Source: Rhizodiscina lignyota (taxonomy: Eukaryota > Ascomycota > Dothideomycetes > Aulographales > Rhizodiscinaceae). Taken from it: DNA of 64,000 bases. The position numbers and the translations under genes were made by a program. The stretch is from NCBI GenBank assembly GCA_010015805.1, contig ML978128.1:496001-560000 (forward strand). The letters run 5' to 3'. How positions within the stretch are numbered: the first letter of the stretch is position 1; each line of letters begins with the position of its first letter. The notes under the pieces were generated by a model that was not told the DNA's origin, did not search any database, and saw nothing but the letters and a program-made list of their open reading frames with translations. This document shows positions 11,664-26,280 of this stretch, piece by piece.

Positions 11664-11675
11664 AACCCTAACCCT
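11664..11675. promoter_or_regulatory. Telomere-type box (AACCCT x2) in promoter
   Basis: The sequence AACCCTAACCCT is two units of the fungal TTAGGG telomere repeat, about 480 bp upstream of byr4. Such boxes can bind Tbf1/Taz1-like factors in promoters. The role here is inference. Confidence 0.3.
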
Positions 11676-12156
11676 GGCCATCCTTTTATGGAAAACCCAG
11701 CCAATAGGTAGGAGAGCGGTTGGCAGAGGTCGCAGGCAGTTGCCAGCTCTCGCCAACTGTCGCAACTTGTAAGCCGTCCAAGGCAGAACGCACAGACTCT
11801 GGGCCACCTGTCGCGTGTCCATATCTCTCACAGCGGTCTCAGAAATCATCCCACGGCGTCAGAATATTATTTTGCGCGCTGGGCACGGCGATTCGAGCGT
11901 CTACGTTTCGCGTCAAGAGCGCGAGAGAGCGCAAGAGCGCGGCGGGGCTAAGGCTGTAAGCGGCAAGGCCCGGGCGCACTAGCCCCAACCTCCTTCCAAC
12001 CAGCGCTCTCCGCCTCGCTCTTCTTCTTCCAACCTCACCTCAAACTTTCCACCTTTCACCTACCAACCCGGCTGCGACTCACCAAAAATCCCGGAAACCA
12101 CGATTCGACTACTGTAGACGGAGGAAGCTGCGCGCGGGCAGCAAGAAGAGGAGAAG

Positions 12157-14982
12157 ATGGCCGCGCAAATCGAGAATTGGGACGATGAAGAGATCTTCTT
12201 TTCAAAGTCCACCTCCACCGTGCAGACGAGCTTTTCGTCGCGCCAATCGCTGCACTCCGACTCCAATGCCGGCGACGAGCAGTTCGACATTTCCTTTGCG
12301 CTCAACGATGAGAACTCTACCAAAAACGCGATCATGGTCGCGAAGCAGAAAGGTGTCCCGATCCCCGAAAACGTCCCTCCCTCCGCACTTTCTGGCACGG
12401 GCACCATCAAGCGCATAGGCAAGAAGATGACGCGACAAAAGGTCGACGATGATTGGGGCCTGGATATCGACTTGCCCACGCAAGATGCGAGTCCGCTTAA
12501 GCTGAATCCTTCTTACGCGTTGAAGGGTCGGACGGATCCAACAACGCCTGAAAGGGATGAAGATGACTTCGACTTGGACTGGGCTGAAGGCAGCTTGGGA
12601 ACTCGCAATGGCGGCACCAAGAAGGAACGACGCACTCGCAGCTCTTCCACTTCTGCGATGAGCCCAAGTATGGGCAGCTTTACGACTACGGATGGCGAAG
12701 AGGATGGGTTTCTACTTCCCGACGAGCCTCTTGACCTCAGTGCGCGCCTTCAGAAGGTGAAGGCAATCGAGCGCGATGTTCTCCCAATACCGCTTCCACT
12801 ACCTACTTCGGAGCCAGCCGGCAGAATTACTCGCCCACCTCCGAAGACTAGCGACGCCCCGTTTCCACCTACCGAAATCAACGATGCGCTGCTTCCATCT
12901 ATCAAACCCGACGATGCGTCGCTTCCATCTATCAAACCCGACAATGCGTCGCTTCCACCTGTCGAAGCTAATGATGCGCCACTTCCAACAGTCGAGATCA
13001 ACGATGCGCAGCCTGCCGCTGCCGAAACCAACAAGAGCAAACCTCAGTCCAAGATCCTCGTTCCCGATGACGATGATGACATGCTAGGTGGCCTCGATGT
13101 TGGCACGCGACTTATCGACCCTAAGAAACCGAGTTTCAACCGGAACATCAAAATTACTTCCAACAAGATTACCGTGCCTCCTGTTCGTTCGACCACCACC
13201 CTCAGTTTCACGGACAAGCCGACATCAGTGTCCAGAATCCCTCGACCAGCTATCAAGTCAGCCAAGCTGGATCCCGTGTACGAACCAGGAGCCGTGCAGG
13301 TCACCCGCACCGGAGGACGAGCGGCGCCCACGACGACGAGCTCACAGCTATTGCGTGCGAAGCGCTCTGCCCCCGTACTTCGCAGCCAGCCTTCCCTTAC
13401 CTCGAAACCCTCTATACCTTTCCTCCCTGCTGGCGTGTCTGGCTCTCAGTCGCATCATGTCAATTCCAAGGTTCCCCATCTCGGGCTTAGACGCGACTCA
13501 AATCCTGATCGAGGCGCGTCGCCGCCGCCGCCTCGCCCGTTCTCTCGCATGTCTCGCATGGACCGTCTGCTGCCAGAGAGCACGCCGTCTCGCGCAGGTT
13601 TCCGTCGTGATGAGAAGCCATCGGCAATAATCACACATGTCACCAAGCCTTACAAATCCAGAGATTACGGCAATGGAAGTGAGCTCGATATGTTCGACGA
13701 CCTTCCCACGTCTGCTACCAAGGAGAATCAGTTCATCAAGGAGCCAGTGGGTAGTGGCAAGCCTGGACATCGACCCTTGTTGAGGGCACAAACCAGCTTA
13801 TCTCGACTAGCTCTTGACAGGAACCGCACGCAGTCACCCATGCCGCCTTCCACTCCTACGACTGTTGCGTCGACAGCAACTGGCGCAACGACAATACCTC
13901 AAACTCCAAGAGGCTCGGGCATTATCCCAGAGACTCCCCGCTTCGCTCGTGACACTGCCGCTAGTAGGAATGCCAGAGAGCAGCGACTAGGAGGCAACGC
14001 TAGGTCACGTGATGGTCCTCTGTCCCAGGTCCAGATAAACTGGAAGACACAAGTCGCATTACGCAACCCACATCTCAGTCCGACTGCACAGCGAGGCAAG
14101 AACAAGGGCGACAATAAAAAGCCTCAGTTGATCACCTGGAGCAAGGCTGACATCGTAAAGAGTAAGTTATCCTCCCCCATTTTTATTAAGAATCTCTTTA
14201 CTAATCCGCGTCTTTGCTTTGCAGATGAGAAAGGTATGACTTATAACCTCGCACTCAATCGCTGGGAGGGGAACGAGAACGAGTTTGATACCGAATTCAA
14301 CGGCTTCTACCAAACTCCTAACAACCCTTCGACAACCACCCTGCCACTGCGCCCAACTCACACCGCCAATCACTCTCATCACCATCACACGAGTAGCATA
14401 CCGTCTGGCCTGGGCCTCTCACATCCGGAGCACCTGCGCAACCAACCCTCGCTCCCGCAATTGAAGCACCAGCAATCAAATTTGTCGAAGTACCGTCAAG
14501 ATGGGTCGCCGCCACGGAGGCCCGCATTGATTAGCGGCGTAAACACCGCTGTAGGTGTCCAAGTCCAGAAGGGCATGGTTTTCGATCAGCAAGCGATGAA
14601 GTGGATCAAGGTTCCTAAAGGCGCTCAAGTTGGTTTCTCACCTTCAGCACAATCCATCGAGGAGCCAGAAGACGACCCATTTGCTGGCATCGACGATCTC
14701 CCTGACGAGCGCGGCAAGGGACGGGAGTTTAGTGTGACTGGCACTATGAGTGTCGGTGGCGGAGATGACGACGACAGCAGCCTGCGTCTCGACGACCGTG
14801 CTTGGGATGAGGCATTCGATATCGGCGAGGGCTACGTTAGGCGCACCAAGGCCGAGGAGGAGATCTGGCGCAAGCGCACCACAGGCTGGGTTGGCAGCCA
14901 TCGAGACCAGCTTGGTGATGGCTGGCGCTGGCGCATCTTTCACGACGCCAAACTGGCTGCCGCTACCCGTGGGACACTATGA
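12157..14982 (+). CDS. byr4: Byr4/Bfa1-type mitotic exit/septation regulator
   Basis: There are two exons, 12157-14161 and 14225-14982, with a 63-nt intron (GTAAGT..TTTGCAG, phase 1) that joins KADIVK to NEKGMTYNLALNRWEGNE. The product is 920 residues. The start MAAQIENWDDEEIFF and the block KKMTRQKVDDDWGLDIDLP are hallmarks of Byr4/Bfa1, the scaffold half of the two-component GAP for the Spg1/Tem1 GTPase at spindle poles, which restrains septation. Other typical segments are QLITWSKADIVK, the GMVFDQQAMKWIKV strand and the C-terminal QLGDGWRWRIFHDAK. Between them lies a long disordered S/T/P-rich region with a 10-residue tandem repeat at 12853-13032. The intron is a multiple of three without a stop, so its retention would give a 941-residue form in frame. 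It is divergent from the XRCC4-like gene. Confidence 0.85.
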   Translation: MAAQIENWDDEEIFFSKSTSTVQTSFSSRQSLHSDSNAGDEQFDISFALNDENSTKNAIMVAKQKGVPIPENVPPSALSGTGTIKRIGKKMTRQKVDDDWGLDIDLPTQDASPLKLNPSYALKGRTDPTTPERDEDDFDLDWAEGSLGTRNGGTKKERRTRSSSTSAMSPSMGSFTTTDGEEDGFLLPDEPLDLSARLQKVKAIERDVLPIPLPLPTSEPAGRITRPPPKTSDAPFPPTEINDALLPSIKPDDASLPSIKPDNASLPPVEANDAPLPTVEINDAQPAAAETNKSKPQSKILVPDDDDDMLGGLDVGTRLIDPKKPSFNRNIKITSNKITVPPVRSTTTLSFTDKPTSVSRIPRPAIKSAKLDPVYEPGAVQVTRTGGRAAPTTTSSQLLRAKRSAPVLRSQPSLTSKPSIPFLPAGVSGSQSHHVNSKVPHLGLRRDSNPDRGASPPPPRPFSRMSRMDRLLPESTPSRAGFRRDEKPSAIITHVTKPYKSRDYGNGSELDMFDDLPTSATKENQFIKEPVGSGKPGHRPLLRAQTSLSRLALDRNRTQSPMPPSTPTTVASTATGATTIPQTPRGSGIIPETPRFARDTAASRNAREQRLGGNARSRDGPLSQVQINWKTQVALRNPHLSPTAQRGKNKGDNKKPQLITWSKADIVKSKLSSPIFIKNLFTNPRLCFADEKGMTYNLALNRWEGNENEFDTEFNGFYQTPNNPSTTTLPLRPTHTANHSHHHHTSSIPSGLGLSHPEHLRNQPSLPQLKHQQSNLSKYRQDGSPPRRPALISGVNTAVGVQVQKGMVFDQQAMKWIKVPKGAQVGFSPSAQSIEEPEDDPFAGIDDLPDERGKGREFSVTGTMSVGGGDDDDSSLRLDDRAWDEAFDIGEGYVRRTKAEEEIWRKRTTGWVGSHRDQLGDGWRWRIFHDAKLAAATRGTL
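12853..13032 (+). repeat. Six 30-bp coding repeats in byr4 (DAxLPxxExN)
   Basis: Six consecutive 10-residue units read DAPFPPTEIN, DALLPSIKPD, DASLPSIKPD, NASLPPVEAN, DAPLPTVEIN and DAQPAAAETN. The DNA period is exactly 30 bp. Units two and three are almost identical (CTTCCATCTATCAAACCCGA in both), which points to recent unit duplication, while the outer units have diverged. Confidence 0.85.
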
Positions 14983-15937
14983 TTCTTGCGCGAGTTAACG
15001 ACACCAACGACACGATTCTGATTCAAACAAGTGCTCATGCGAGAACCGGAGGTACCGGCGATAAGATTCTGATTCTGAAAGATGCTCATATGCGAAGAGA
15101 AATGCAGCTTTTCTGGAATTTCGCGATCGATCATGGGTTTCTAGCCTGCGCCCGATGACGCGAACTTCGGCACTTGCTGCCACCTGCATCTGCTCTACGG
15201 CTTGCTCCATGCTGCGAGTTCAACGGATCGACACTGCATGTGACTCTTTCGACACTTTCACAATCTCGAAGCTGCTAGCCTGCGCCGGATCTACTCTCGA
15301 CATATCGCGCCTGGGATGAGAAGCCGCTTTGTTACCTCCATGGTAAACACATTGTGGTTGCGGCTCACAATATCTCAGCGCTGCTGGTCCGACATGAACT
15401 GCTAGCCCTCGCGGCCGGGCTCTTCTGGACGCCAACCAGCGGAATACACTTCTAACGACTCTGGTCTCGAATGACCTATCGTATCGTGTTCCTGGCTTTT
15501 CCATGGGGAACATGAATCGCCGTTATGCTTTATAATAAATACCCTGACGAGGTAATGAGGTTTATGATTTTCAACCTAGATCATGCTTTGTAAGATACAA
15601 TAAGAATTCAATACATCATGGATGTCAAAACTGTCGTGGTCATGCTGGTGATAACTTACCGGGAGAGTCATGATACTATGCCGTGAGAACTTCAATCATG
15701 ACCTTATGCCAGTACAGCATGTTCAATTGTGATAATTTTTTGATAGATATTTGCGTCGGTGATGCACAAGCCTTGTGAAGTGAAAGCCGGGCCATTTTGA
15801 CAGAAGCTGAGGAAGGATGCATCATACATTGTTGCTATTTATCAATACATTCGCTATGCTATTGCGTTTACGCTATGAAAAAGGCCGTCAGCAAGCTAAA
15901 ATCCACCTTCCGCCATACATAGTCCCAACTTTCTTGC
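14983..15937. other. Intergenic
   Basis: No gene is seen in this stretch between byr4 and the small protein on the other strand. It contains a diverged direct repeat (GATTCTGATTC .. TGCTCAT at 15014 and again at 15065). Its right half is AT-rich with no clear structure. Confidence 0.5.
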
Positions 15938-16531
15938 TCACTGCACCGGATTTGGTACCGGATTTGGGTCCGCAGGCGACTGAGCAGGCTCCTGGCCAGC
16001 AGCCTTCATATTGGGTGGCTTCCCTTGAGCAGCATCCGCCAGCCCCACCCCAGTATTCACAACAGTTCCAGTGAGTCCCGAGCCGAGCGAATACACCTTC
16101 ATACTCGGTTAGCATGCCAACCTCACATACATGTCATCGTGCGTGTCCAGACTTACAGTGTTCCCCAAGGTATCGCCAACGCCCTTCACCGTTCCTCCAA
16201 CGGTAGTGAGCACTCCCGTGCCCGCATTCCCCACCGTCTGCAAAGCCGTCTGCTTCTTCCCATCCTCACCCTCACCCTTCTCCTGGTTCTCTTCTGTCAG
16301 GTTCTCCGACGACGTGACGTTCAGCGTCTCGTCGGTGGACTCGGCCTGCTCGGGGGCAGCGGGTCGGGGGACGCCCGCGAGGGCGCGGTGGGCCTGGCCT
16401 TTCGCTTCCTTTGCGTATTCTTCTGCCGCATCCATGCCCTGATATTGCGCGATCCGCTTAGCCTCTTGGAACTCCCTTGTACCGGGCACCAGCTCGAGCT
16501 TGACGAGCTTATTGTCGAGGAGTGCGACCAT
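15938..16531 (-). CDS. Small conserved hypothetical protein, Gly-rich hydrophobic C-terminus
   Basis: There are two exons, 16157-16531 and 15938-16096, with a 60-nt intron (GTAAGT..ATGAAG, phase 0; GCTAAC branch site 10 nt before the acceptor). The product is 177 residues. The first part is MVALLDNKLVKLELVPGT followed by a helix with EAKRIAQYQGMDAAEEYA. The middle is disordered and acidic. The end is a glycine, valine and threonine-rich stretch spanning the splice junction (GNAGTGVLTTVGGTVKGVG and then GSGLTGTVVNTGVGLADAAQ), whose continuous pattern across the junction supports the splice model. It ends NPVPNPVQ. I do not recognise a domain. The glycine-zipper-like tail may contact membranes, which is inference. 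It is divergent from the KPR-family gene. Confidence 0.7.
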
Positions 16532-17223
16532 TTTGAGTGATTGGTTGGGACTTGGGACTTCGGAGCTTGCTTTTTGAGTGGATGGACTACGAGGGAGACG
16601 TATAACTTCAGGAGTTGCAGTGACTTGGGAACAGACAGATTACTTCAACTTGGAAATGAAAAGCAGGTTTGACTATAAAAGAAATCATGTATATCAGAAC
16701 GTCATCCTGCAGTAAGGCGGGAAAGGGAACAGATCGCGGTGCGTGCCACTGCCCCGTGCCACAGGCATGACGCAGGGACTCGACGATCGATTGCTCTCCA
16801 AACGAACATCACGCCTCTGGATTGGGCAAACTTTGCCAATCGTCTTACCAGAAATGGGGTGTATCTGAAATCGTGCCGTGTCCATGTCGTGGTTATGGTG
16901 AATGAAGCATTGCCATGGTGTCGTCGATTTTCCATGGATCAATTACGTAAAAGGGGACGAACGCGATGCTAAAGTTCGTGCCTCTTTCCAGCGAGAACGG
17001 CGAGGCACTTTATATGACAAGGTGCTAGAGCTATCCGGCTAAGTAAGACTCGGCGAGCCTCTGGTCTTTTATGGCAGCCAGTTCTCCGAGTTCTACTATG
17101 TGGCCGATGGCGGAGGCCCGTCGTATCAGCCGCTGGCTTATCAGAGCAGAGTCAGATCCGCCGGTGTATAAGGTCTAGTATGTACACGTCTTCGACACTG
17201 TCCATATTTTCTTAAAGATCAGA
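16532..17223. other. Divergent promoter region
   Basis: This is 692 bp between the start codons of the small Gly-rich protein and the KPR-family enzyme. Only short frames are present and no specific site was recognised. Confidence 0.5.
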
Positions 17224-18362
17224 ATGGGCGAGAAGAAGAATGTATTATTGGTCGGCGGTGGCGGAGTTGGTGCGATTGGGGCACTGAATCTGGAGGCTGG
17301 CGGACTGGCAGCTGTGACAGCAGTTCTGAGGTCGAACTATCAGGTCGTCAAAGACGATGGGTTCGAGATTCATTCATGTGACCACGGAGTTCTGAAGGGG
17401 TGGAGGCCAACTCAAGGTAAGCCAAGTATGCTCGTGACACGAATATAATCACTGACAAGGCACAGTCGTATCCAAAGTGCCAAACGTCAAAGAAGAGAAT
17501 CTTCCCGCATTCGACTACATCGTCTGCGCCACGAAGAACATTCCGGATGTTCCACCAACTGTTGTCGACATCATCTCGCCTGCAGTGACGCCGTCCCATA
17601 CGGTCATCGTTCTCATTCAGAATGGTCTCAATATTGAGAAGCCTATATTCGCTGCGTTTCCGCAAAACATCGTGCTCTCGGGAGTCTCCATGATCGGATC
17701 GAACGAAACAAAGCTCGGTTTCATCCAGCATGACGAAGTTGACGAAATCATTATAAGCGCCTTTGAGAACCCGAATTTGGAAACAGCCGTTCAAGTAGCT
17801 GCCGCCGAAGACTTCGTTCGCGCTTACTCTGCTGCAGGGAAGTGCAAGTGCTCTCACGATGCCAACGTCGGGTTCGTGCGGTGGAGGAAGCTCGTATACA
17901 ACGCCTGTACGCTGTCCCATTGCTACTCAATATAATGGCTCCCTTCTAACCGGTACAGGCATCAACCCCGTATCAGCCATAACAGATCTCGACTCTGGCC
18001 GCCTCCAAATTGCAGACGGCGCCGCAGACACATTACTCCGCCCAGCGATGGAGGAGATCCGCGCCGCTGCAAAAGTCTTCGGCCACGATTTGCCTGCCGA
18101 AGTCATCCAGAAGACCATCACCGTCGACCCGGTGGACATGTACCTGCCGCCCAGCATGCTCGGAGACGTGCGCAAAGGGAACTTTATTGAGTTTGAAAAT
18201 CTGCTTGGAGAACCACTGCGAGACGGTACAGCGAAAGGGGTACCAATGCCGACGTTAACGGTGCTGTACAACCTTTGCAAGGCAATACAGTGGCGGAATA
18301 AGCAATTAAAGGGTCTTATAGAGATACCGCCGAAGAAGGATTATACTACCTCTCCACATTGA
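17224..18362 (+). CDS. 2-dehydropantoate 2-reductase (ketopantoate reductase) family
   Basis: There are three exons, 17224-17416, 17466-17906 and 17959-18362, with introns of 49 nt and 52 nt, giving 345 residues. The N-terminus has the dinucleotide-binding strand NVLLVGGGGVGAIGALNLE (GxGxxG). The ApbA/PanE signature follows: YIVCATKNIPD, then VIVLIQNGLNIEKP. The second splice rebuilds KLVYNACINPVSAIT, the lysine and asparagine region of the C-terminal helical domain. KPR reduces 2-dehydropantoate to pantoate with NADPH for CoA synthesis. However, fungi carry several KPR-like paralogs of unknown substrate, so pantothenate synthesis is not proven here. EFENLLGEPLRDG and GVPMPTLTVLYNL are typical of the family. 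It converges with the enoyl-CoA isomerase gene. Confidence 0.85.
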
Positions 18363-18851
18363 GTCGACTTGGCGGAGAAGTGGCCGAGGAGAGTTAAGCT
18401 ATTCGAAATCTATTGGTGGAATAGAAGAGTCTTCCTCTTCGTAGAGCTAGAGTAATAGATATACACACCAATTAGTCTAGATTTCATTATCGTGAAAACT
18501 TAGGGAGTCGATCTCTCTTTTAGAAGAAGTTGGTATTAGACTCATACAGAGCTACGTGTAGCGTCGTAGCCCAGAGTGTACTGTAACCCGCTAGGGTTCC
18601 AAACCCTAAACTAATGCTAGCGCTGACGGAGATGATACTCGCTAGGGTTCCCAACCCTAAGGAGTAACCGTGTGAAGATATTCGCAAAGAGAGGATAAAT
18701 CTGAGGTACGAAAGGAGATCACGTCGCTCAATGAGACGATGGGGCAGAGCAATGACGCTTCGTGATTCTTGCTTAATCAACTCGGAATGTCGAGGGCGTT
18801 GCACTTCCTGTCGGGGTGCACGCATTTTACTCACTAGCACATACAAAAACC
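18363..18851. other. Convergent intergenic region with telomere-type palindromes
   Basis: This is 489 bp between two stop codons. It contains two copies of a palindrome, annotated separately. No gene is seen. Confidence 0.5.
18590..18660. repeat. Two telomere-like inverted motifs, 51 bp apart
   Basis: GCTAGGGTTCCAAACCCTAA at 18590 and GCTAGGGTTCCCAACCCTAA at 18641 each carry AGGGTT facing AACCCT around a 3-base centre. The whole units are spaced 51 bp, so this is a short direct repeat of a palindrome. The core equals the fungal telomere hexamer in both orientations. Confidence 0.6.
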
Positions 18852-19792
18852 TCAAAGCTTATGCTTCTTCTCCCCACTCGCAATCTTTCGGAACTCCTCC
18901 TGTGGCACACCGCTCAGGAAGCGCTCCATCCCGCCAAAGACCTCATGCACGCCCTGCGCATCCATCACCGCCCTCATCGGCCTCCTGATCAGCTCCTTGG
19001 TCTTGACCATGCTGCTGCTGTTCAGATGGTCGCCCAGCCGGTTGTCCACCTCCTTCAGCACCTCCGCCATGAACTTGTCGCTGTAGTCGGCCGCCTTCGG
19101 GTTGCCCACGTCGATGATCTTGTTCACAAAGTTCACGTGCAGCAGCTCCTCCGCGCTGATGCGCTTGCTCATGATCAGCGCCTCGTTGGCCTTGCTGATG
19201 CCCAGGCGCTCGACGAAGGCGACGCTCGCGTTCCCTTCCGACACGAGGCCGAGCGAGGAGAAGGGCGTGAGCAGGAAGGAGTGCGGCGCGGCGTAGATGA
19301 AGTCGGAGTGTGCGATCATGGCGGCGGACAGGCCGACGGCGGGGCCGTTCATCGCGGTGATGAGGATCTTGGGGTGCGTATAGAACGCATGTGTAAGGTG
19401 CAGGTTGTTGGAGACGAAGTTGCGCATGAAGATGCGCCGGGGGTCTTCGCCGGGAGGTGCGTGTCGAGAGGAGGTCACGTCTGCGCCTCTGTATGTTTCT
19501 CTATTAGCATCGTTCAAGGTATGAGAAGTGGCACATGCCCGATATTGTCTACAGCATGCAGGGGACAAGTGAGAGAGTTGGAGACTTACGCGGAGAAATA
19601 TCGACCTTTGCCCGTCAAGATAGTGATATAGATGTCCGGCATCTCAGCAACATCTCTTAGCAGTGCCGCTAATCTGAAATACAGGTCCTGATTCATAGCA
19701 TTGAGCTTGTCGGCACGGTTCATTGTGATAATAGCGATCTTGCCGCGCTTCTCCAGCGTGACAAGACGTTGTGATTCCTCTGATGCCGACAT
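18852..19792 (-). CDS. Enoyl-CoA hydratase/isomerase family, probable peroxisomal delta3,delta2-enoyl-CoA isomerase
   Basis: There are two exons, 19590-19792 and 18852-19488, with a 101-nt intron (GTAAGT..TACAG, phase 2) that rebuilds KGRYFSAGADVTSS. The product is 279 residues. The crotonase fold is clear: IAIITMNRADKLNAMNQ, the first oxyanion-hole segment FSAGADV, and the second, ITAMNGPAVGLSAAMIAHSD, then FLLTPFSSLGLVSEGNAS, where the Glu suits an isomerase. The C-terminus KKHKL ends in a PTS1-like tripeptide HKL; yeast Eci1 is known to use HRL. The enzyme would shift double bonds during peroxisomal beta-oxidation of unsaturated fatty acids. Isomerase against hydratase activity cannot be settled by eye. 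It is convergent with the KPR-family gene. Confidence 0.8.
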
Positions 19793-20259
19793 GATGGGTG
19801 GTGAGACGAGAGAATCACTGGATACAACGGAATCGAGTTTGAAGAAAGGAATTGAAATGAAATTGATGGGTTACATGTTTCTGGCAATTCACGGCTTTTC
19901 TGAAGCCGCAATCTGTGGATCCTCTGGATTGTCAGAGCCCAGGTCCTTTGTGGGGTTGCCGAGGTTTACCATACCGCTCTTTGATCAAAGTCACGTGGAA
20001 TTATAAGGAGAGCTGAAATTCTCAGGAGCAATTTTAAAGTAGTGCGGGGGAGAATCTTTAAGTGCATGGGATTGAATTCATATTCATTTCGTCCTAGTGT
20101 ACAACCCATCGAATGGGAGACTTCCGAAGACGCCTTCATCCAACGAAACAGTGCAAAGCAATGAGCAAGTCGCACAAACAACTCCTCCGCCTTCTCATGT
20201 ATTGTAGGTGGTGCTATGGTCATTAATGATGTCAATCATATAACATTCCGAATCAGGTA
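19793..20259. other. Intergenic, promoter of isomerase gene
   Basis: This is 467 bp between the stop of the demethylase gene and the start of the isomerase gene, both on the minus strand. No gene or repeat is seen. Confidence 0.5.
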
Positions 20260-24717
<4,458 letters not shown>

Positions 24718-24738
24718 AGTGACGTGCGGGCAGGCCAT

Positions 24739-26275
24739 TCACCTGCCAGTGCAAGCTGCAGAGGGTGTTTGAGATGGTATTGCGCTGATGCAGAGGATGC
24801 AGTTCGTGGTTGGATGGGGGGAGGTCTCCGAGGCCCGGTCGCAAGGTCGGATGCTCGACAGGCGCGAAAAGAGAGTCAAGAGGGCGTGGAAGATGCTGCG
24901 CACTTCCACAACGCGGCAGAGCGCGTCCTCAGGTTGGGTTTGTGACGCTCAGTAGGCTGTTGTGCGGTGCGTGTAAGTTGCGGAGGTTTTAGGCGGGAGC
25001 GAAGAGAGGAGAAGGCGCTCAGTGTCAAGAGGTTGCAAGCTTGGGCGCTCCACTGCGCTAGACCTAAACGGGCTGCCCCAGAACACAAAGCTCTTTGAGC
25101 CGCAATGCGACGATGCAGGACAGCAGAGCAGCTATCCGCCAATCGCCAGACGTTTGTCGCTCTAGTACGAAGTGGCAATAGAAGGGCCTCTGGTTGTGGT
25201 AGCTTGTCAGAGTCAAGAAGTGCCGGCTTTCGCAGAAGACTGTCCGCTCAAAGCACTGGGCACGATCACTCCACACTCAGCTGATCAAGGAGGCCTTGTT
25301 CCCCGATGATTATCAAGTGCATCAGGCTGCCGAAGCATTGTCTTCAGCACAAAGAATTAAGTATGTGGATTTCTGTTGTTCTGATTCATAAACTGTCTTC
25401 CGCGAAAAGTGTCACATCTATTAAAGCCTCCTCCGTCACTTGTGCAGTATCTTTGAAGCTGTAAGACACTGGTGGACTAAGCATGCATTTGCTGCGCTGG
25501 TGTATTTCTTCCATATTGATTGCACAGTACGCTGAGTGCGCATTCTGTGGTCTGCGGGCTCCATTGCATCGGGCGCACATAACAGCCTAGCTTTATTCAT
25601 CCAGCCTGATCACGCTCTTCAAGCTCTATGGGTTCAGACCGCGATACTTTTCAATCGCGACTCCCCCTCGTCTAGCAATCATCAGCCATTCTGGTGCCGA
25701 CTTTAAGAAACACGACACTGCATGACAACTTTATGTCAGTTAAGCCGGTATCTTCCACGAGGTTGATAAAAAGTTGGCCGTAGCTCTCAAGGTACTGAAC
25801 AGCATTAGCGTAGCCTCTGTGGATAACATAGCGTACAAGGTTTTCAATAGTTTGCTGGAGTTTAGTACACCCCGAAGAACATATAAATGAGCTTTCAAAG
25901 GTAGTCTTCAATACCCTGAGGCATAAGAATAATTAACCCTTAGACGTTCCACCTTGTCTGGCGGCAGAATACTTCTTCACCCGCGAAGCCCCTTCAAAAA
26001 CGAGGTTACATAAGGTCGAGAACTTGTCAATCAGACTGGCGACAACACTCCAAAGAAATATTTCCAGGAGATCCAAGATGATACTGTAGAGTGATGCGCT
26101 TTTTGATTTGTGGACGAATCTGCAGTCTATTGTCTCTAAAAGGTAAGATGGCTGAACCATTAAGAATCGACTTAACAACACAGCTACTATGACTAGAACT
26201 TGCTCGTGAGACGCATTAGACCTAATCTTACATAAAGAGGTGATATACACACGCTCCACCTCGACCGCGCCCAAT
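24739..26275. other. Gene-poor stretch with possible ankyrin-type remnant
   Basis: No intact gene is seen. The first 350 bp is the promoter of the demethylase gene. From about 25300 the base composition becomes more AT-rich. On the minus strand, frames around 25672-25911 and 25933-26280 contain helix-like segments, one of which (GYANAVQYLESYGQLFINLV) resembles an ankyrin repeat. This may be an eroded gene, annotated separately. Confidence 0.4.
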
Positions 26276-26280
26276 TTAAT
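25672..26280 (-). pseudogene. Possible ankyrin-repeat gene remnant
   Basis: Two short minus-strand frames lie end to end here. The downstream one has NLVRYVIHRGYANAVQYLES followed by VEDTGLTDIKL, which has the spacing of an ankyrin repeat, with an A..VQYL helix pair and a D..G.T loop. The upstream one is helix-rich (SIILDLLEIFLWSVVASLID) without a known domain. Such fragments are common debris of fungal NACHT/HET-ankyrin families, and a HET fossil lies 2.5 kb away. The evidence is a single repeat-like segment, so the call is weak. Confidence 0.25.

Larger units (their letters stand above)
11256..12156. other. Divergent promoter of XRCC4-like gene and byr4
   Basis: This is 901 bp of non-coding DNA between two starts. 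It contains an MCB box at 11451-11456 and a two-copy telomere-type motif at 11664-11675, both annotated separately. A pyrimidine-rich leader (11990-12060) precedes the byr4 start. No gene is seen in it. Confidence 0.6.
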
